Source of the DNA: Priapulus caudatus
Lineage: Eukaryota; Priapulida; Priapulimorpha; Priapulimorphida; Priapulidae
Direction of reading: 5' to 3'
Assembly (NCBI RefSeq): GCF_000485595.1
Contig: NW_014577965.1
Span: 12,944-68,223, forward strand
DNA length: 55,280 bases
Shown here: positions 1-13,018 of the stretch, piece by piece
Position numbering within the stretch: position 1 is the first letter of the stretch
Layout: the number at the start of each line of letters is the position of its first letter
The notes under the pieces: model-generated
What the model saw: the letters and a program-made list of their open reading frames with translations, nothing else
What the model was told of the DNA's origin: nothing
The model's database searches: none
Position numbers and translations under genes: made by a program

Positions 1-2277
1 TATATGTATATTCACTTATATATATATATGTCAGAAATGTCAGAAATTGCAAGCGGGAGACGGCAATTTGGAAGAGTAGAGTGCACAGCACCTCTTAAAT
101 TCCTAATGATGAGCACACATAGTTCCACATGGGCAACATCAGTTGTTAAGGCTATATCTGTGGGCAATTTATACACTTTCCAAATTCCTATTTGTTTTAA
201 CGTTTTACGAACGACTTTACTTGAGTTGAGTTCCGTATATATGAGAACCGGATATAGTCGCAATTCCCGTTTTACGGATTTTCGTGTAACTGCGCTTATC
301 TCCATCTTGTGTTATTAGTTAATTAAACTCATTGCGGAGTACCAGTGCATATTTTGACGTAAGTTACATGCATTTTTATGCATGTAACTTCTCGGAACAC
401 TACGCTAAGTTAAACACGGAGAAGTTTAGGTAAATAGCAGGGCAAAATTTTATGATGAGTAATTTCTGATGTTACACTTACGGCTTACACATACAAATAC
501 ACGATGTTATAAGCGCCGTGAAGAATGCATCCCGATTGACTTCAACAACGCATATATTTATTTTAGTTAGTAAAAGTGGCGCCAGACGCACGCTGCAATG
601 GCTGTTTACCCAGTGCGCATATACACTGCGCTGAAATATGGACTTGACGTAAAGTAAACTAAGACACTGCATTTACGACTTCGATTGAAGCTATTTGTTT
701 AGACCCTTGAACGGACTCTGAACGTGGAGACGCGTTCGTACTAAATGAAAAGATGGAAGCGTCTGGGGGCGGCGGCACAATGAAAACGAACTTCGGGTTT
801 AACGTCGCGAAAAGATTGCAGTTTAAAAATTCAACTTCTTCGTAGAAGATAAAAGAGATGCGAGTCGCATCATCGAGTGTGTGTGTGTGTGTGTGAACGC
901 GCGTCGATGTGCTGCGCCTTGACGCTGCGCCACTGCCGGAAAAGACACGCTATATAATTCAAAAGCAGTCGCATGATAATAAGCGTCCTTTTCGTTCATG
1001 ACTCGTTTAATTCAGGTGTCGTTATATCAGCTCGTGACAATATCTTTTGGACTAGCATCGATTGGATTTTTTCCGAGACGGGGTCGTAATAAAGAAGACG
1101 CTTCAATCTAGATGCTAGACAACTTAACGACCTTTATGTTCAATGAAGAACGAGCCGAGACGGTAGTTCATATTCGCTGTTATAATCTATATATAAAGGC
1201 ATCAACGCTGAAGTGCTTCTATCATTGTCGGCTGTCTCCTGATATTGTCGTCACTGCACCAACTATGAATACAAGCGATTCCGATGTTAACGTAATACGG
1301 GGTGGGATGAGAAAAGAAATAAGTGAGCCTATCGTCGAAAGTCGGGCACCTTCGTTATCCGACTCGCAATTTTGCGCAGAGTCACCCGCTTTTAATTCAA
1401 AGCAGACCTTATACAAAAATTAATCACGCTGGATATCACAGAACTGCAATCTACAGATCTACTACTCTCTGTCCAGATCGGCGGCGCTGCCAGCCTTCTG
1501 CAAGACCGAATCATATTTATCGCTTGCCTGGCAACTGGAATGTTCGTCAAACGCATTGATGAAAGAGTCTATTGTATTTAATTGTTAATAAGAGATTGCG
1601 GGCAAGCATCCTGTATCACGGCGGCCTCACGCCTGCACGCGGCAGGATACACGTTGCCACTTTGCCTGTAAGCAAGCTGCGCAGACGCCTCATCGCTGTC
1701 GGTGCCACACATCTGTAAAGGGTTAATAGGATCAAAGGGATTTTGTCAAATTGACATCGTGAGGACGTGATTGAAGGACAGGGGGTACGAGAAGAAAGAG
1801 AGAAAGGGCGGGGGTTTGAAAGGTTGAATAGTTGAAAGCAAAGTGGCTATGGTGAAACGAATCTACTCGGAGCACTAGCTTCATGCAGTGGCGGATGCAG
1901 GATTTTGGAACGGCACTGGCTACTGAGGGCACGATAGGAATATAAGCGTTCTCACGCTAAAACATTTTATGTAGAATTCCTCTAAAAAGATAGAATGTAC
2001 GAGGTATTTGACGCCTTATTTTCGGACTACACGGTATTTTTCCGTCGTCGAAGTGTTGAAGAAAGGCAATTACTTATGGGTACATCTCACAGTGCATTAG
2101 TTGTTTTATTGTTAGTATTTCACTGTTGCGCGTAATTTTACTCGTACTCACACCTAGACAGCTTGACAATAATATTATTCTTCAACAGAGAAGATTTATG
2201 CTTAATAAGGTCCTAGCATGCAAAATCGACACTTGTGCGAAGGAGTTAACGGGAGAACGCGTAGCTGGACGTCATTC
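1..2277. other. No gene recognised
   Basis: Mixed-composition DNA with short ORFs only. None has a recognisable motif or a convincing pair of splice sites. A short (GT)n run lies at about 876-894. I see no repeat element with ends I can define. Confidence 0.5.
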
Positions 2278-2643
2278 GCTGTCTTTCTTTCCCCCTTTCT
2301 CTATTTCTTTCTCCTTTTTTCTGTCTTCTGTTTCTTTTCCCCTGTTTTTTTCTCTCTCTTTCTCTCAGTTTCTTTCGTTTTTTCGTTTTTTTCTCGTTTC
2401 TTTTACTTATTGCGTTCGCTTTCTCAGTTCCTTGTTCGTTTCTTCTCTTTTTGCGCTTATTTTATTTTGTTCCTTTCCTTGCTTATTTCTTTCTTTCCAT
2501 CTCATCACCTTGCATATCTCGTACTTTTCTCTCATTAGTTTTTGGATTTTTTGTTCGGTCTCTTTCACACACACATATCTCACGCGCGCTCTCTCTCGCT
2601 TTCCCTCCCACTCTCTCTTTTTTCTCGCTTTTATATTTTTTTC

Positions 2644-2728
<85 letters not shown>

Positions 2729-2745
2729 CCTCTGTCTCACTCCAT
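2278..2745. repeat. Pyrimidine-rich (CT)n tract
   Basis: Almost pure C/T on the plus strand, grading from degenerate CTTT/CTTTTC runs into uninterrupted (CT)n at about 2640-2725. The Phe/Ser/Leu-rich and Arg/Glu-rich ORFs on the two strands only translate this repeat and are not genes. Confidence 0.9.
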
Positions 2746-3112
2746 CGCCGAAGCTCTCTATTATTCTGTTTTTCCATTTCGCCTCATACCTGCTCGTGAT
2801 TTTCTTTTGCAAGAAGCGATGCTATCATGTTGGAAACGTGCCATTCGCTCGCAGCTTCAAATGAAATTTTTCGTGCGAAGGAAAAACCGCTAACCGAACT
2901 GTAAGCGCAGCTGGAGAAGATATGAAAATCGATATGACTTACTCTCTACGAAAGAAAGAAGAAAAACTACCAAATCTAGCTGACGTGAACCGTATAGAAA
3001 CTACATGCGCTCTAACTAGAGCAAGCGCACAAATTTCTCCTAATTTCGTAACTTGCAAATACGCCGAGGAGGGGGGCCTGGTAGTCGCGGCTCTGTGTGA
3101 TTACACTCGCGC

Positions 3113-3232
3113 GTGGATATATATATATATATATATATATTGACGTGTTGTATTCGCCAAAAAGTTAATTTAGCCTCTCCAGTAATTCGAAGAGAAATTC
3201 GGCGTCGACTTATATATACAACACCATTGTTA

Positions 3233-3271
<39 letters not shown>

Positions 3272-3292
3272 ATATATAGATATATATATATA
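3113..3292. repeat. (TA)n and (TAAA)n microsatellites
   Basis: A (TA)n run lies at about 3115-3140, a (TAAA)n run of about ten units at 3233-3272, and a second short (TA)n run follows to 3292. About 90 bases of mixed sequence separate the first two. Confidence 0.9.
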
Positions 3293-5713
3293 CCCGTCCA
3301 ATAATTGTCGGTGAAGAGAACCGCGGCCATCTTCGGTAATACATGACTGGGCTTGATTTTAACAATATTTATTGAAGATTTAAGGACGTAACGTGGAATG
3401 TCATCTAGTTCTCTAAATATAAAGATCATTCAAATAGCTAAATTTAGCTTGGAGAGCTTAGATCTCAGTCTACGCCAGTCTATTTATACGCGGTAAGACA
3501 CATCCCAGAAATTGCATGTCTGGAAATACACTTCAAAAATCAAACGCTAATGTTCCTTATTGTAATACTGGCATCGAGACATCGCGGCATGCAGCTCTTA
3601 TTAACGCGAACAAAGCATGTCACCACGCGCTAAAGGCGCACAAAATAGTTAAACATATTTTCAGCATTGTGGGGTTTTTAATTCGCAATTCCCTCACTGT
3701 AATTATATCGTGAGCGGCGAACAATTTATGGCATTTCGCGCACCGTGTGCATGCATGCGCTCTCATATCCGTCTGTCATTATACGAAGCGATCGAAAATA
3801 GTTAAAACGCGCTACAAAACACATTATCTGCCAGATGAATAATGTATTAGTGAACTCTACAGCGTCTCACGTTAACTCTGTAATACGGGCAAGTATAGCT
3901 AGTCACGTTGAAAGAAATAACAGATGTATGAGGAAAGCAATATCAAAAATTGGATGAAGTAAGAAAATGACTTGGTTCAGCGCATTTTCCAAAGTGGTTT
4001 TGTAGTCGGCGAGTGCGAGTATCGTATGCATGTTTCATGATTTTATGTCGGCTCAACCCATCTTTCAAGCACGTCCGTCGCCCGTACGATACAGTGAAAT
4101 TGGTTCCAACCGGAATTTTTAAGCATATTTCAAACTACACGCAAGGCTTATTTGCTCATTCGGTGGCATTGCAATAATGTGCTTTCTTGTCTGTCCGTCC
4201 GTACACCAACAGAGTTTTTTTCCCAAATCAACTCTCAATGTACATTCGTGAATGAATGAACATGTGCTGTCCATGCACTCGCCGTTAGTTTGGTATTTAA
4301 TCTTTTTTTAAATTAAACTTACGCTCATATTTACTTCCTTACGTTGTTAAAAATTATATAGCACAGCACGGCCTGATCTACATCGCATTCTAGGTCTTCT
4401 TAAAAACGGTCGTAATTTTAAAAGTACCATATTTTCCTTTGTGCATACAACGTGCATTTTAATGTATGTTTATTTAATTACATTTAAGCAGTCTTGCTTT
4501 TTTCTCAAGTTTATGATCGCATGTCGGGATCCGTTTCTCGGCCGTCACGTGACAGTCACGTTGGTAATAGGAACACCGGCAGCACAGAACGAATTCTTGT
4601 TTGCCCAACTCTTTCGATTTTGCGTGTCAACACTAGGCTAGCTGTGCGCATACACGGCATTGCGGAGGTAGTAGTGGCGGTCAGATATGAAAGCCGTGCT
4701 ATTGGCGAGTGATGTTTAACCTTACGGAGTTGATAACCTGTGGATTGAACGCCTGTAAGTGAACTCTATAACATTCATCATTTTGTACACTGGTTGTCGT
4801 TTTGAGTGAGCTGTACACTGCTCATTATATTGCTAGCAGTACTATATATAGGACTTGCCATTAAATATTTACGCTGTCGCTCTTATAACGCTTAGTGTTT
4901 ATGATTGGCGCATATGAAACTGACCGATTCTGCGTATACATGGTTTAAGATATGTACTGTAGTGTGATATATCACGTATTTTCAATTTAGTTATAAGGCT
5001 CATCAGCAGGTAATATTTTTTAACGTGTTACGCACCAATGTAGTCGTTATTAGCAATAAAAAAGCATTAATTAGCAATGTATGCAGTACAAATTTGTAGA
5101 TATGATCTACTAGCCCGAGTACTACACTACGGTGGCCAAGAAGGCTTCCATATCCACAATTATATCACATCCTGGGTTGTCAGAGCCTAAACCAGGAGTT
5201 AGTGATAATTATTACCCATTCTTATAGTGAAGAATTTAATGGTCATTTGGGCCACCATCCGCACAGAGCACATCCGCACAGAACCGAGAAAGCTACTGTA
5301 AGACCTGCTGGATTTTTGCCCGCATCAATAGCCTTATACCGATTTTCAATAATTTTGTTTGTATAACCGTGTGTGTGTGCACAACACGGAATATGTTTCG
5401 CACTTTTCAAGCCATCATAAGTCGGTCACGATTGTTTGTGCGGGGGGAAGTGTTTTGGCCTTTAGGTCACTCGTATTGCGCGACGATGCAAGATTTTGTC
5501 GTGTTTTCGATGTATGATAACGCGTGACAGCTCGCAGTAAGGAACTTCAAGCGATGGCATGATCTTCGAAGAAATCAAATGGCAAAACGTTCGGTAAAAA
5601 ATAGCAGCGGCTAAGGTTGATGTCGGTTCGAGAAAAACTTCGCTAAATCGTCCTGATAAGGTTTATTCGTCACGTTACCGGTGACGTGGCGTGTCAGTGT
5701 TGCCGGGTGTCCT
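3293..5713. other. No gene recognised
   Basis: AT-leaning unique-looking sequence. Short ORFs (for example 3516-3713 and 4494-4712) show no family motif. No defined repeat is seen apart from short homopolymers. Confidence 0.45.
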
Positions 5714-6381
5714 GTTTTAGAAGGTGTCTTCCCATTTCGTCATTTTCCCACTTCGCCATTTCCCATTTCGCCAGTTTCCCATTTCGCCAGTTTCGCCATT
5801 TCCCATTTCGCCAGTTTCCCATTTCCCATTTTCAGCCATTATCGGCCATATTTCGCCCGACTTCGCAGGCCAGCTTTTCTCCATTTCGAGCCAATAATTT
5901 TATGTTGCTCCACCCCCTGCACGAAATTGATCCTTCCATTCTTAAAAAAGAGTCATTTCTAGGGTTAGGGTTAGTGTTAGGGTTAGGGCTAGGGCTAGGG
6001 TTAGGGTTAGGGTGCCTGTACATGATCCATATGTTTTGATATGTACGATTTCGCCTTCCTTGTTCTTCAAATAAATAGGTGACTCCATATTTAAAGATTC
6101 GTTATAATTTATTCATTACAGAGACCTACTTTTAACCCACCTCGAACAAGGGGGTGGTCGGGGAGATAGGACGGAATGGCGGAATGGGAAACTGGCGAAA
6201 CGGGAAACTGGCGAAATGGGAAACTGGCGAAGTGGAAAACTGGCGAAATGGGAATATGGCGAAGTGGGAAATGGCGAAACGGGAAATGGCGAAATGGCAA
6301 ATGGCGAAGTGGGAATTTTTAATAGCGAAATGGCAAATGGCGAAGTGGGAAAATAGCGAAATGGGAATAAACCGTTTTAGA
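5714..6381. mobile_element. Foldback-type element with telomeric core and 8-bp target duplication
   Basis: The direct repeat GTTTTAGA (5714-5721 and 6374-6381) flanks a 652-bp unit. Its two ends are inverted: the left begins GGTGTCTTCCCATTTCG, and the reverse complement of the right end begins GGTTTATTCCCATTTCG, followed on both sides by a shared ATTTTCCCACTTCGCCATTT. Each arm is an array of a ~16-17-bp motif (TTTCCCATTTCGCCAG), at about 5728-5835 on the left and inverted at about 6170-6369 on the right. The centre holds a TTAGGG array (5960-6013). No protein is encoded. Arrays inside inverted ends recall foldback elements. An 8-bp duplication is usual for hAT- or Merlin-mobilised elements, and the GG terminus would suit Merlin, but I cannot assign the superfamily. 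Confidence 0.7.
5960..6013 (+). repeat. Interstitial TTAGGG telomeric array
   Basis: About nine units of TTAGGG with variants TTAGTG and CTAGGG. It sits midway between the inverted arms of the foldback element, not at a contig end, so it is interstitial. The hexamer is the ancestral animal telomere repeat. Confidence 0.9.
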
Positions 6382-6419
6382 GAGTTATTATCTCCCTATG
6401 TATAGTAGCAGGAGTATCA

Positions 6420-6461
6420 TAATATAGACTATGATATATATATATATGTATATAATATATA

Positions 6462-6499
<38 letters not shown>

Positions 6500-6590
6500 C
6501 AGGGGTTAATAATGACAATTTGTTATTATTAACCCCTGCTATATATATATTATATATAATTATAATATATATAATATAGACAATATTATG
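6420..6590. repeat. (TA)n palindrome with 39-bp hairpin
   Basis: (TA)-rich sequence flanks a near-perfect 39-base hairpin at 6500-6538. The 19-base left arm CAGGGGTTAATAATGACAA is repeated inverted on the right with one mismatch and a single-base loop. The flanking TA runs extend the potential pairing further. Confidence 0.85.
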
Positions 6591-8868
6591 ACACTACTGA
6601 TAGTAGCTATTCACCGTCGTTTTGCTGGTCAGCAGCTGTAACTGGCTGTCTTGCATCGGGATATGCGCGTGTGCAACGTTAGTTACTATGACCAGGAGGT
6701 TGCGGTCGACTCGCGACCCGTCGAAAATCGTGACCTTACACCAGCGTGCGTCGCTTGCAGTCACCAGTTGTGGGGCTGCGATCGGCTTCATATATCTTGG
6801 CGGTATTACCCTCCCAGTTGAACGGCCCGCCAAATTCAAGGGCAGCGAGAAAACACGCGACTGATAAGCGAACAAACGTGCTCATTATCAGACGGCGTGC
6901 AAACGATGCCGTTGCTATAACAACATCCCCCGAGAAGCAAAAGAACGCCAATTAGTGACATCTGAAAGTCGAGCGCGACCGCTCCGTGAGTGAGTGAGCG
7001 AGCGAACGGCGGGCGCTTGGCACACTCGTCGAGTACCGCGGCGAGTTTTCCGCTTTGTCATTAATGTCATGATGACGGCCGGGTCTCCAGCGTGACACGC
7101 GCGCACTACTCCCGGACGAGTCGCAACCGACCGAACACATCTCTGTTGGTTGCGGCTAATCGGGTTTTTTTGCGTGGCAAGTGCGTTTTTTAATAAGCCG
7201 ATTTGCCCTGCATTTCCGCCCTGTGCACGCTCAGTGACCTCGATTTCTTAACCATGTCATAGAGTGCGGCTGCAAAACAACCCGCCATGTTGTATTCAGA
7301 TGCGCACCCTCGTTGTTTACTTTGGAAAAGATCGTGTTATTTGGCGTTCACTTAGAAGTTCAATGCGACAGGTGGACGCAGATGGAGATGATAGGCCAAC
7401 GTTCAAATGTCGCTTGGTCGGTAGACAGGGAATCCATAAAAATGCACAACAGATTATTGCTCCCAGTCTTTCGTCACAGATTCGTTACGGTTTTCGTTAC
7501 AAAATTTACTTGGGTGTGCGCCCGCTGTTGATGTGCCTATGGAATTATCAATGCATCGACGTTGAACATCTAGTGCACGCCGCATTAACGCCGACCTCTG
7601 TGTAAAATTTATTAATTCACTTCAGGGTTTAATATATCTTGCGACAACACCGACCACGGCTTCTAATGAATTTCGTCTTTCGTTTGAGGAAAATCACGCA
7701 GTGCCGATGCATACGAAGCAATAATTTGACATCCTTAAAGCAGGGCGATTTATTGAAGTGAATACTTTAGGCGTCGCATGCGTGCATGCGCTTCTTTACA
7801 ATAACTTAAAAACAGACCGATAAAAACCGAGAGCATTAGGCTAGGAAACTAATTCGCACGCTCATATATAGAATTGTGTGAATTTAAATGGCACGCAAAT
7901 ATAAACCGTATCATGATTAACGTTGAACCTGCTCGCGTGAGATAGTTTTTTTAATGGCGACAATATCCGATTTGGAGTGCCCAACGTGCATATTAAAACC
8001 TCCATTTCCACGGCACGTTTCTCATTTTTAGTCTAAACACATCTTGATTTAAATCGTTCGCGACGTCAAATCGCTTATCGCTCCCGAGACACATGCGTCG
8101 CCGCAGCTGGCTGAAGCAATTCCGTGCCAGAAATCAAAGCGCGTTGATTTCTCTGATGCGCAGGCAAACGCTGTTTGTCGGATGCAGCGCACAAACACTC
8201 AGCAGCCACGCGATGAATATTAATGTTTGGAATCAGCTTCGGGCAGTGCTACCGCCATCATTCGCTGTACGTGGCTGGCGCAGGCGACGCCGCTCGAGCG
8301 CCAGCGAACATATAAACGAGAAACCTCTTCGAATGAGTAATAAATTCGCGTCGCGAGCCTCAGTAGGCGATTCAAGGTCCCCCCCCCCCCGGTACAATTC
8401 GCGCACTTTAATAGAAACACGGCAAATTCGCATTTCGCATTGCAATGACGTCGTCATCTATTCGATAAAGCGTTCTGTCGTAGCGTAGCGTATTGCGCTC
8501 GCGCATGTCAGTTTCTGGAATGAGGAAAAATGACAAAGGAACATTTAACGGCGCTAAGTCTCTCGACGCTCTGCGATTCATGAACGAATCAAGTGTTTCG
8601 ACAGAGCGCGCTTTTGAAATAAAGAAGCGCTCGCACACAACGACAATGTGACGCTCGCGCGCGCGCGCAAAACTGACAAGGAGCAACGTGCGCAGCGAGG
8701 ACGCGCACTAATGCGGGTTACGAGCGATATTTGATCTGACAATTAGTAGAAGACAACTGCCAGCCCGCGGCGCTGCTCGGAATGCAACGGTAGGTACTCG
8801 TGAAACCTGTCGGCATTACGCGAGCGATAATCGTCCATAAATCCCGAGGTTTTACCGTCCTCTCTGGA
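6591..8868. other. No gene recognised; CpG-containing stretch
   Basis: Moderately CpG-rich sequence, notably 6640-7140 and 8080-8720. ORFs such as 6594-6875 (minus) and 8093-8488 (plus) have no motif I recognise and no clear splice context. A C homopolymer lies near 8380. Confidence 0.4.
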
Positions 8869-9330
8869 CGCTGCTGTTGCTGCTGCTGGACGCTGCTGCT
8901 GCTGCTGTCGCGGCCGCTGCTGTTGCTACCGTCGCTGCTGTTGTTACCGCCGTTGCTGCTGCTGTTGATGTCGCGGCCGCTGCTGTTGCTACCGTCGCTG
9001 ATGTTGTTGCTGTCGCGGTCGCTGCTGTTGCTATCGAGGTTGCTGCTGTTGCTACCGCCATTGCTGCTGTTGCTACCGCCACTGCTGTTGCTACCGCCGC
9101 TACTGTTGCTACCGCCGCTGCTATTGCTACTGTCGCCGCTGCTGCTGTTGCTACCGCCGTTGCTGCTGCTGTCACTGCGGCCGCTGCTGTTGTTACCGCC
9201 GCTGCTGTTGCTACCGCCGCTTCTGTTGCTACCGCCGCCGCTGCTGCTGTCGCCGCTGCTGTTGCTACGGCCGTCGCTGCTGCTGTCACTGCTACCGCCG
9301 CCGCTGCCATTGCTACTGCTGGTATTACTA
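8869..9330. repeat. 18-bp tandem repeat, CTGCTGTTGCTACCGCCG-like
   Basis: About 25 imperfect copies of an 18-bp unit made of six triplets, without a net frame change. Long Leu-, Ala/Val/Thr- and Ala-rich ORFs are therefore open on both strands. No start context, splice site or flanking coding sequence supports translation. Simple-repeat origin is the economical reading. Confidence 0.85.
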
Positions 9331-9354
9331 AGTGCTACTGCTTATACAACTGCT

Positions 9355-9420
9355 CCATTCCTCCCCTTCCTCCTCTCCTCTTTCTCCTCCTCCTCCTCTT
9401 TCTCCATCTCCTACTACTAC

Positions 9421-9472
<52 letters not shown>

Positions 9473-9540
9473 ATAATAATAATAATAATAATTATTATTA
9501 TTATTATCATTATTATTATTAAGCCTACTAATATTATTAT
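9355..9540. repeat. (TCC)n and (TTA)n/(TAA)n microsatellites
   Basis: A TCC/CTT-rich run (9355-9410) is followed by (TTA)n that switches phase to (AAT)n near 9470 and back near 9492. Confidence 0.9.
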
Positions 9541-9719
9541 TAACTGTTATTGCTGCCCCACCCATGCATTCAATTCCGATCAAGCAGTGATTTACATGCG
9601 AAATCCTCACATTTTCAAAGCACAAACTTCTATAATGTTTGCTCGAATGTCGTCACGTGTCCTCGAGGGACAGCAAACGGATGTTCAGCTGCAGACGTAC
9701 GCCAACTCTCCCTTCATCT

Positions 9720-9802
9720 CCCCTATTCTATCTCTCTCTCACTCTCACTCTGTCTCCCTTTATCTCTTTCTTTCTCTCTCTTTCTATATATATATATCTA
9801 TA

Positions 9803-9836
<34 letters not shown>
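9720..9836. repeat. (CT)n then (TA)n microsatellite
   Basis: CTCTCT-type sequence to about 9785, then TATATC/TA repeats to 9836. Confidence 0.9.
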
Positions 9837-9837
<1 letters not shown>

Positions 9838-10239
9838 TTGCCTTGCGGTAATGACGCGTGAGAGGCACGCGGAATTTGTGCAGGCGCGTGTCACTCCTGC
9901 ATTGCAGACGAATCATATATAGCCCCGCTGAAATCATGTGTTGCCTGCTGAGTGATGTCGCCCAACCTATACGCATAACCAGATGGCACGCCACGCTGTA
10001 CAACAAAATATCCGCTGAATCCTAGTAAACAATGAAAGTCGATGCTGTTGGGGGAAAACGAGAGCTAGTTGTTGGGCGATGTGTTGGTGACAATCTGTTA
10101 TTTATTTACAGCTATTCGCTTTAACACTTGATTCTACATATAGCAAAGTAAGTTCATTGCGGTTTGTCGTGCAACATTTATTTTCGATGCGATTTTCAAA
10201 GCATGAGTTCATTGTTTTTTGAATCTAGAAGTAATTGCA

Positions 10240-10943
10240 TGATAATATTATATATATATAATATATATAATATATTAAATATATATTAATATATAAATTA
10301 TATTAATATATAATATATTTATATTATATAATATATTATATTAATAATAGTAATAATATATAATAAAATATAATATTATAATAATATAATATATAATATA
10401 GTATATATAATATTAATATATAATATATAATATATAATATAATATATAATATTAATACTCTAGTAATAATAATATCATAATAATATATCAATATATAATA
10501 TATAATATATAATGAATATAATATATAATATATAATATATAATATCATAATATATAATATATAATATATAATATATAATGATATAATGTGATATAATATA
10601 GTTGTAATATATAATATATAATATATAATATATAATTTACTATATAATATATATATACTATTATTATATAATTATTATTATAATAACATTATATATAATA
10701 TATAATTATTAATATATAATCTATATAGATATATAAGTATATAAGTAGTATACATATGAATATATAATATATAATATATAATATATAAGTATATATATAT
10801 ATATAATATAATTATATATAATATATAATATAATAATATACTATATAATAATATAATATTAATATATATTATTATATATTAATATATATAATATATATAT
10901 AGCATATATATATAATAGGGTATATAATATATATATATAAATA
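10240..10943. repeat. 700-bp degenerate TATAA/TAATA repeat
   Basis: Nearly all A and T, built from shuffled TATAATA and AATATA words with no fixed period. It is low-complexity DNA rich in small inverted repeats, with no coding potential. Confidence 0.9.
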
Positions 10944-13018
10944 GTAGCCTCTTCCTCCTACTCCATCACGAATTTTGTCGAGTTTGTTCCGAGTGGTCAA
11001 GTATACCTACCATAATCGTAGCGGTGCTTGATGGCTAGCTTCGTTGTACATGTGTGACCGATGCACGAATAGTGAAAAGCTCTATTGTGCCTACCCCACA
11101 AATCCTCGTAAAATCGTGTTTACTAAGAGTTCCTAGTCGCGGTAAAGAGATTGTAGGGCGCCTCTGATAATAAGAGGCCGGTCTGTACCGTTATTTGGCT
11201 GCCAGACAGAGACGAAGAAAGGAGATTGTCGTTTAAGACGAGATGAATTCCGACGGGAGACAAACCTACAGATCAGTAAATTGGTTATCTCTGTGAGTAT
11301 TCATATTGATACGGTCGTTAAAATGTACAAATATAACTAAAGCAATAATACAAACGTATAATTAAGGTAAAACAGGCCGAAACATGCAAGAGACTGTGAA
11401 CCGAACAACAACGAGCTTTGTACCGGAACTTGGTCATTCCCTTATAACATTTTTGGAGCATGTCATTTATAAGCTCGATATAATTATGCATTCTGATATA
11501 TAAGTGGTCAAATGTACCAGCCGAAATCTTGTGCGTTTCGCAAATTAGCAGATTATGCCTGGAATCTTGAACATTTTACGAATATGACGCGAATCTTAGC
11601 AACAATTAGTATAAGCAAACAGCTATTTATTAACAGAGCAACTAATTGCATGCAGCTTATAATTGGGCCAATGTACCGCAGAAAATTGGATGCGCCTATC
11701 GAGATATCGGTTCAAAATCGCAAACTATTCAATTAGATTAAATGGCTAACTAGTGCTTTTTAAATCTGTCATTCTGGTAAATCAAATTTTAACTGACATA
11801 AGCTAAAGAAGCCATTTGTATCGGGGACCTTAACTTGACGCTGAATTGCATGCACGTGCCAACGGAATAAAAAATTTGAAATAAAATGCCTATGTCTTGG
11901 CTCAGTCGTAGTGACGACATCTACCATTCGAGATTTTATTTTATCTCACTGGTGATCATCATGCAATTTCGTGTTGAAGCGGAAACACATTTATTCCAAA
12001 CTTTCATTCACTCACTTACGAATTCAATCTAGAATGATTATACTTTCGAAGATCATACGTAACAACAAAAATGTTTGTCATTAATAAATAAGACGTTGTA
12101 GAAAGTCAGTTTAAGTCGACTTTAAGCCACGCTGAGAAACAACCAATAGCTCGGCAACCACAGAGAAGCACAATTGTAAGCAAATAGCCGTCATATCAGC
12201 AAACCCAGAGTGAACGACTGCAGTATAAAGCGTGGGGTTTCTGACGTTTGTGATGATATTGTACTAATATACAATAACCATTATTTACTAATATAACCAT
12301 TCATTTACGCTGCGGTGTTTCGCCGAGTCTCGTGTTGCTCCCGCCTTCAGGTCAACAAACAGTAGGAGACATTCACAGAGACTTCGCCATCTCTATCAAT
12401 CGTACAGAGTTTCGAAAAATAACATAATAAAATCATAACATAATTCTGATAACGATAGATTTTTTCGTCGGAACAGGCGGCCTTTATAATACGAGCGTAA
12501 AATCCTCCATGCGATTTTCGTATTATAATTGGACCAGTTGGAAGAATTGCCGAACACCCTAAATGCTAATACGCGGAAAAACATGGCGGAAAAACCTACG
12601 TTTCTCACCGACCGTGCGCAACGATGCTAACTGTCGTGGGTGTAACAGCTGCGATGGTTCCCAGCGCCCGATACCCACTCTGCTGTTCGATGCGGTTGGA
12701 AAAATTGAATGAGGCAGGAGCTTTTTTTGCTTAGAACTACATTTTCTCTTGCTTTAGTGAGTAGCGGCCTTCTACAACCATCGCCTATTTAGAAATGCAT
12801 TATACTAGCTTTTTTCCGCATCACTGTATCTCAACATGCACATCCGTCGATGATTTTACATGAACGCATTCATGCGTCTGCGCATTCTCACTTGGCCCCA
12901 GCTGGCTAGGAAAAGCGCGCTGTAAACGTTTACACTGCACTCGGGTTACTCAGATAGATACTAAATGCCTAACTTTATCCTCCCTTTTTAGAACTTGCTC
13001 GCGTCTGCTGAGGCTGAG
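10944..13018. other. No gene recognised
   Basis: Unique-looking, AT-leaning sequence. ORFs 11512-11736 (plus) and 12396-12608 (minus) show no recognisable domain and no adjoining exon-like segments. Confidence 0.45.

Noticed and set aside
5960-6013. Telomeric repeat as a chromosome end
   Set aside because: Short, degenerate, and embedded in an inverted-repeat element with ordinary DNA on both sides.
6594-6875. 93-codon minus-strand ORF
   Set aside because: No motif recognised, and overlapping ORFs of similar length are open in other frames.
8093-8488. 131-codon plus-strand ORF
   Set aside because: Arg/Ser-rich from CpG-rich composition, crosses a C homopolymer, no recognisable domain.
8869-9330. 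CRISPR-like array
   Set aside because: Contiguous tandem repeat with no spacers, in an animal-type genome.
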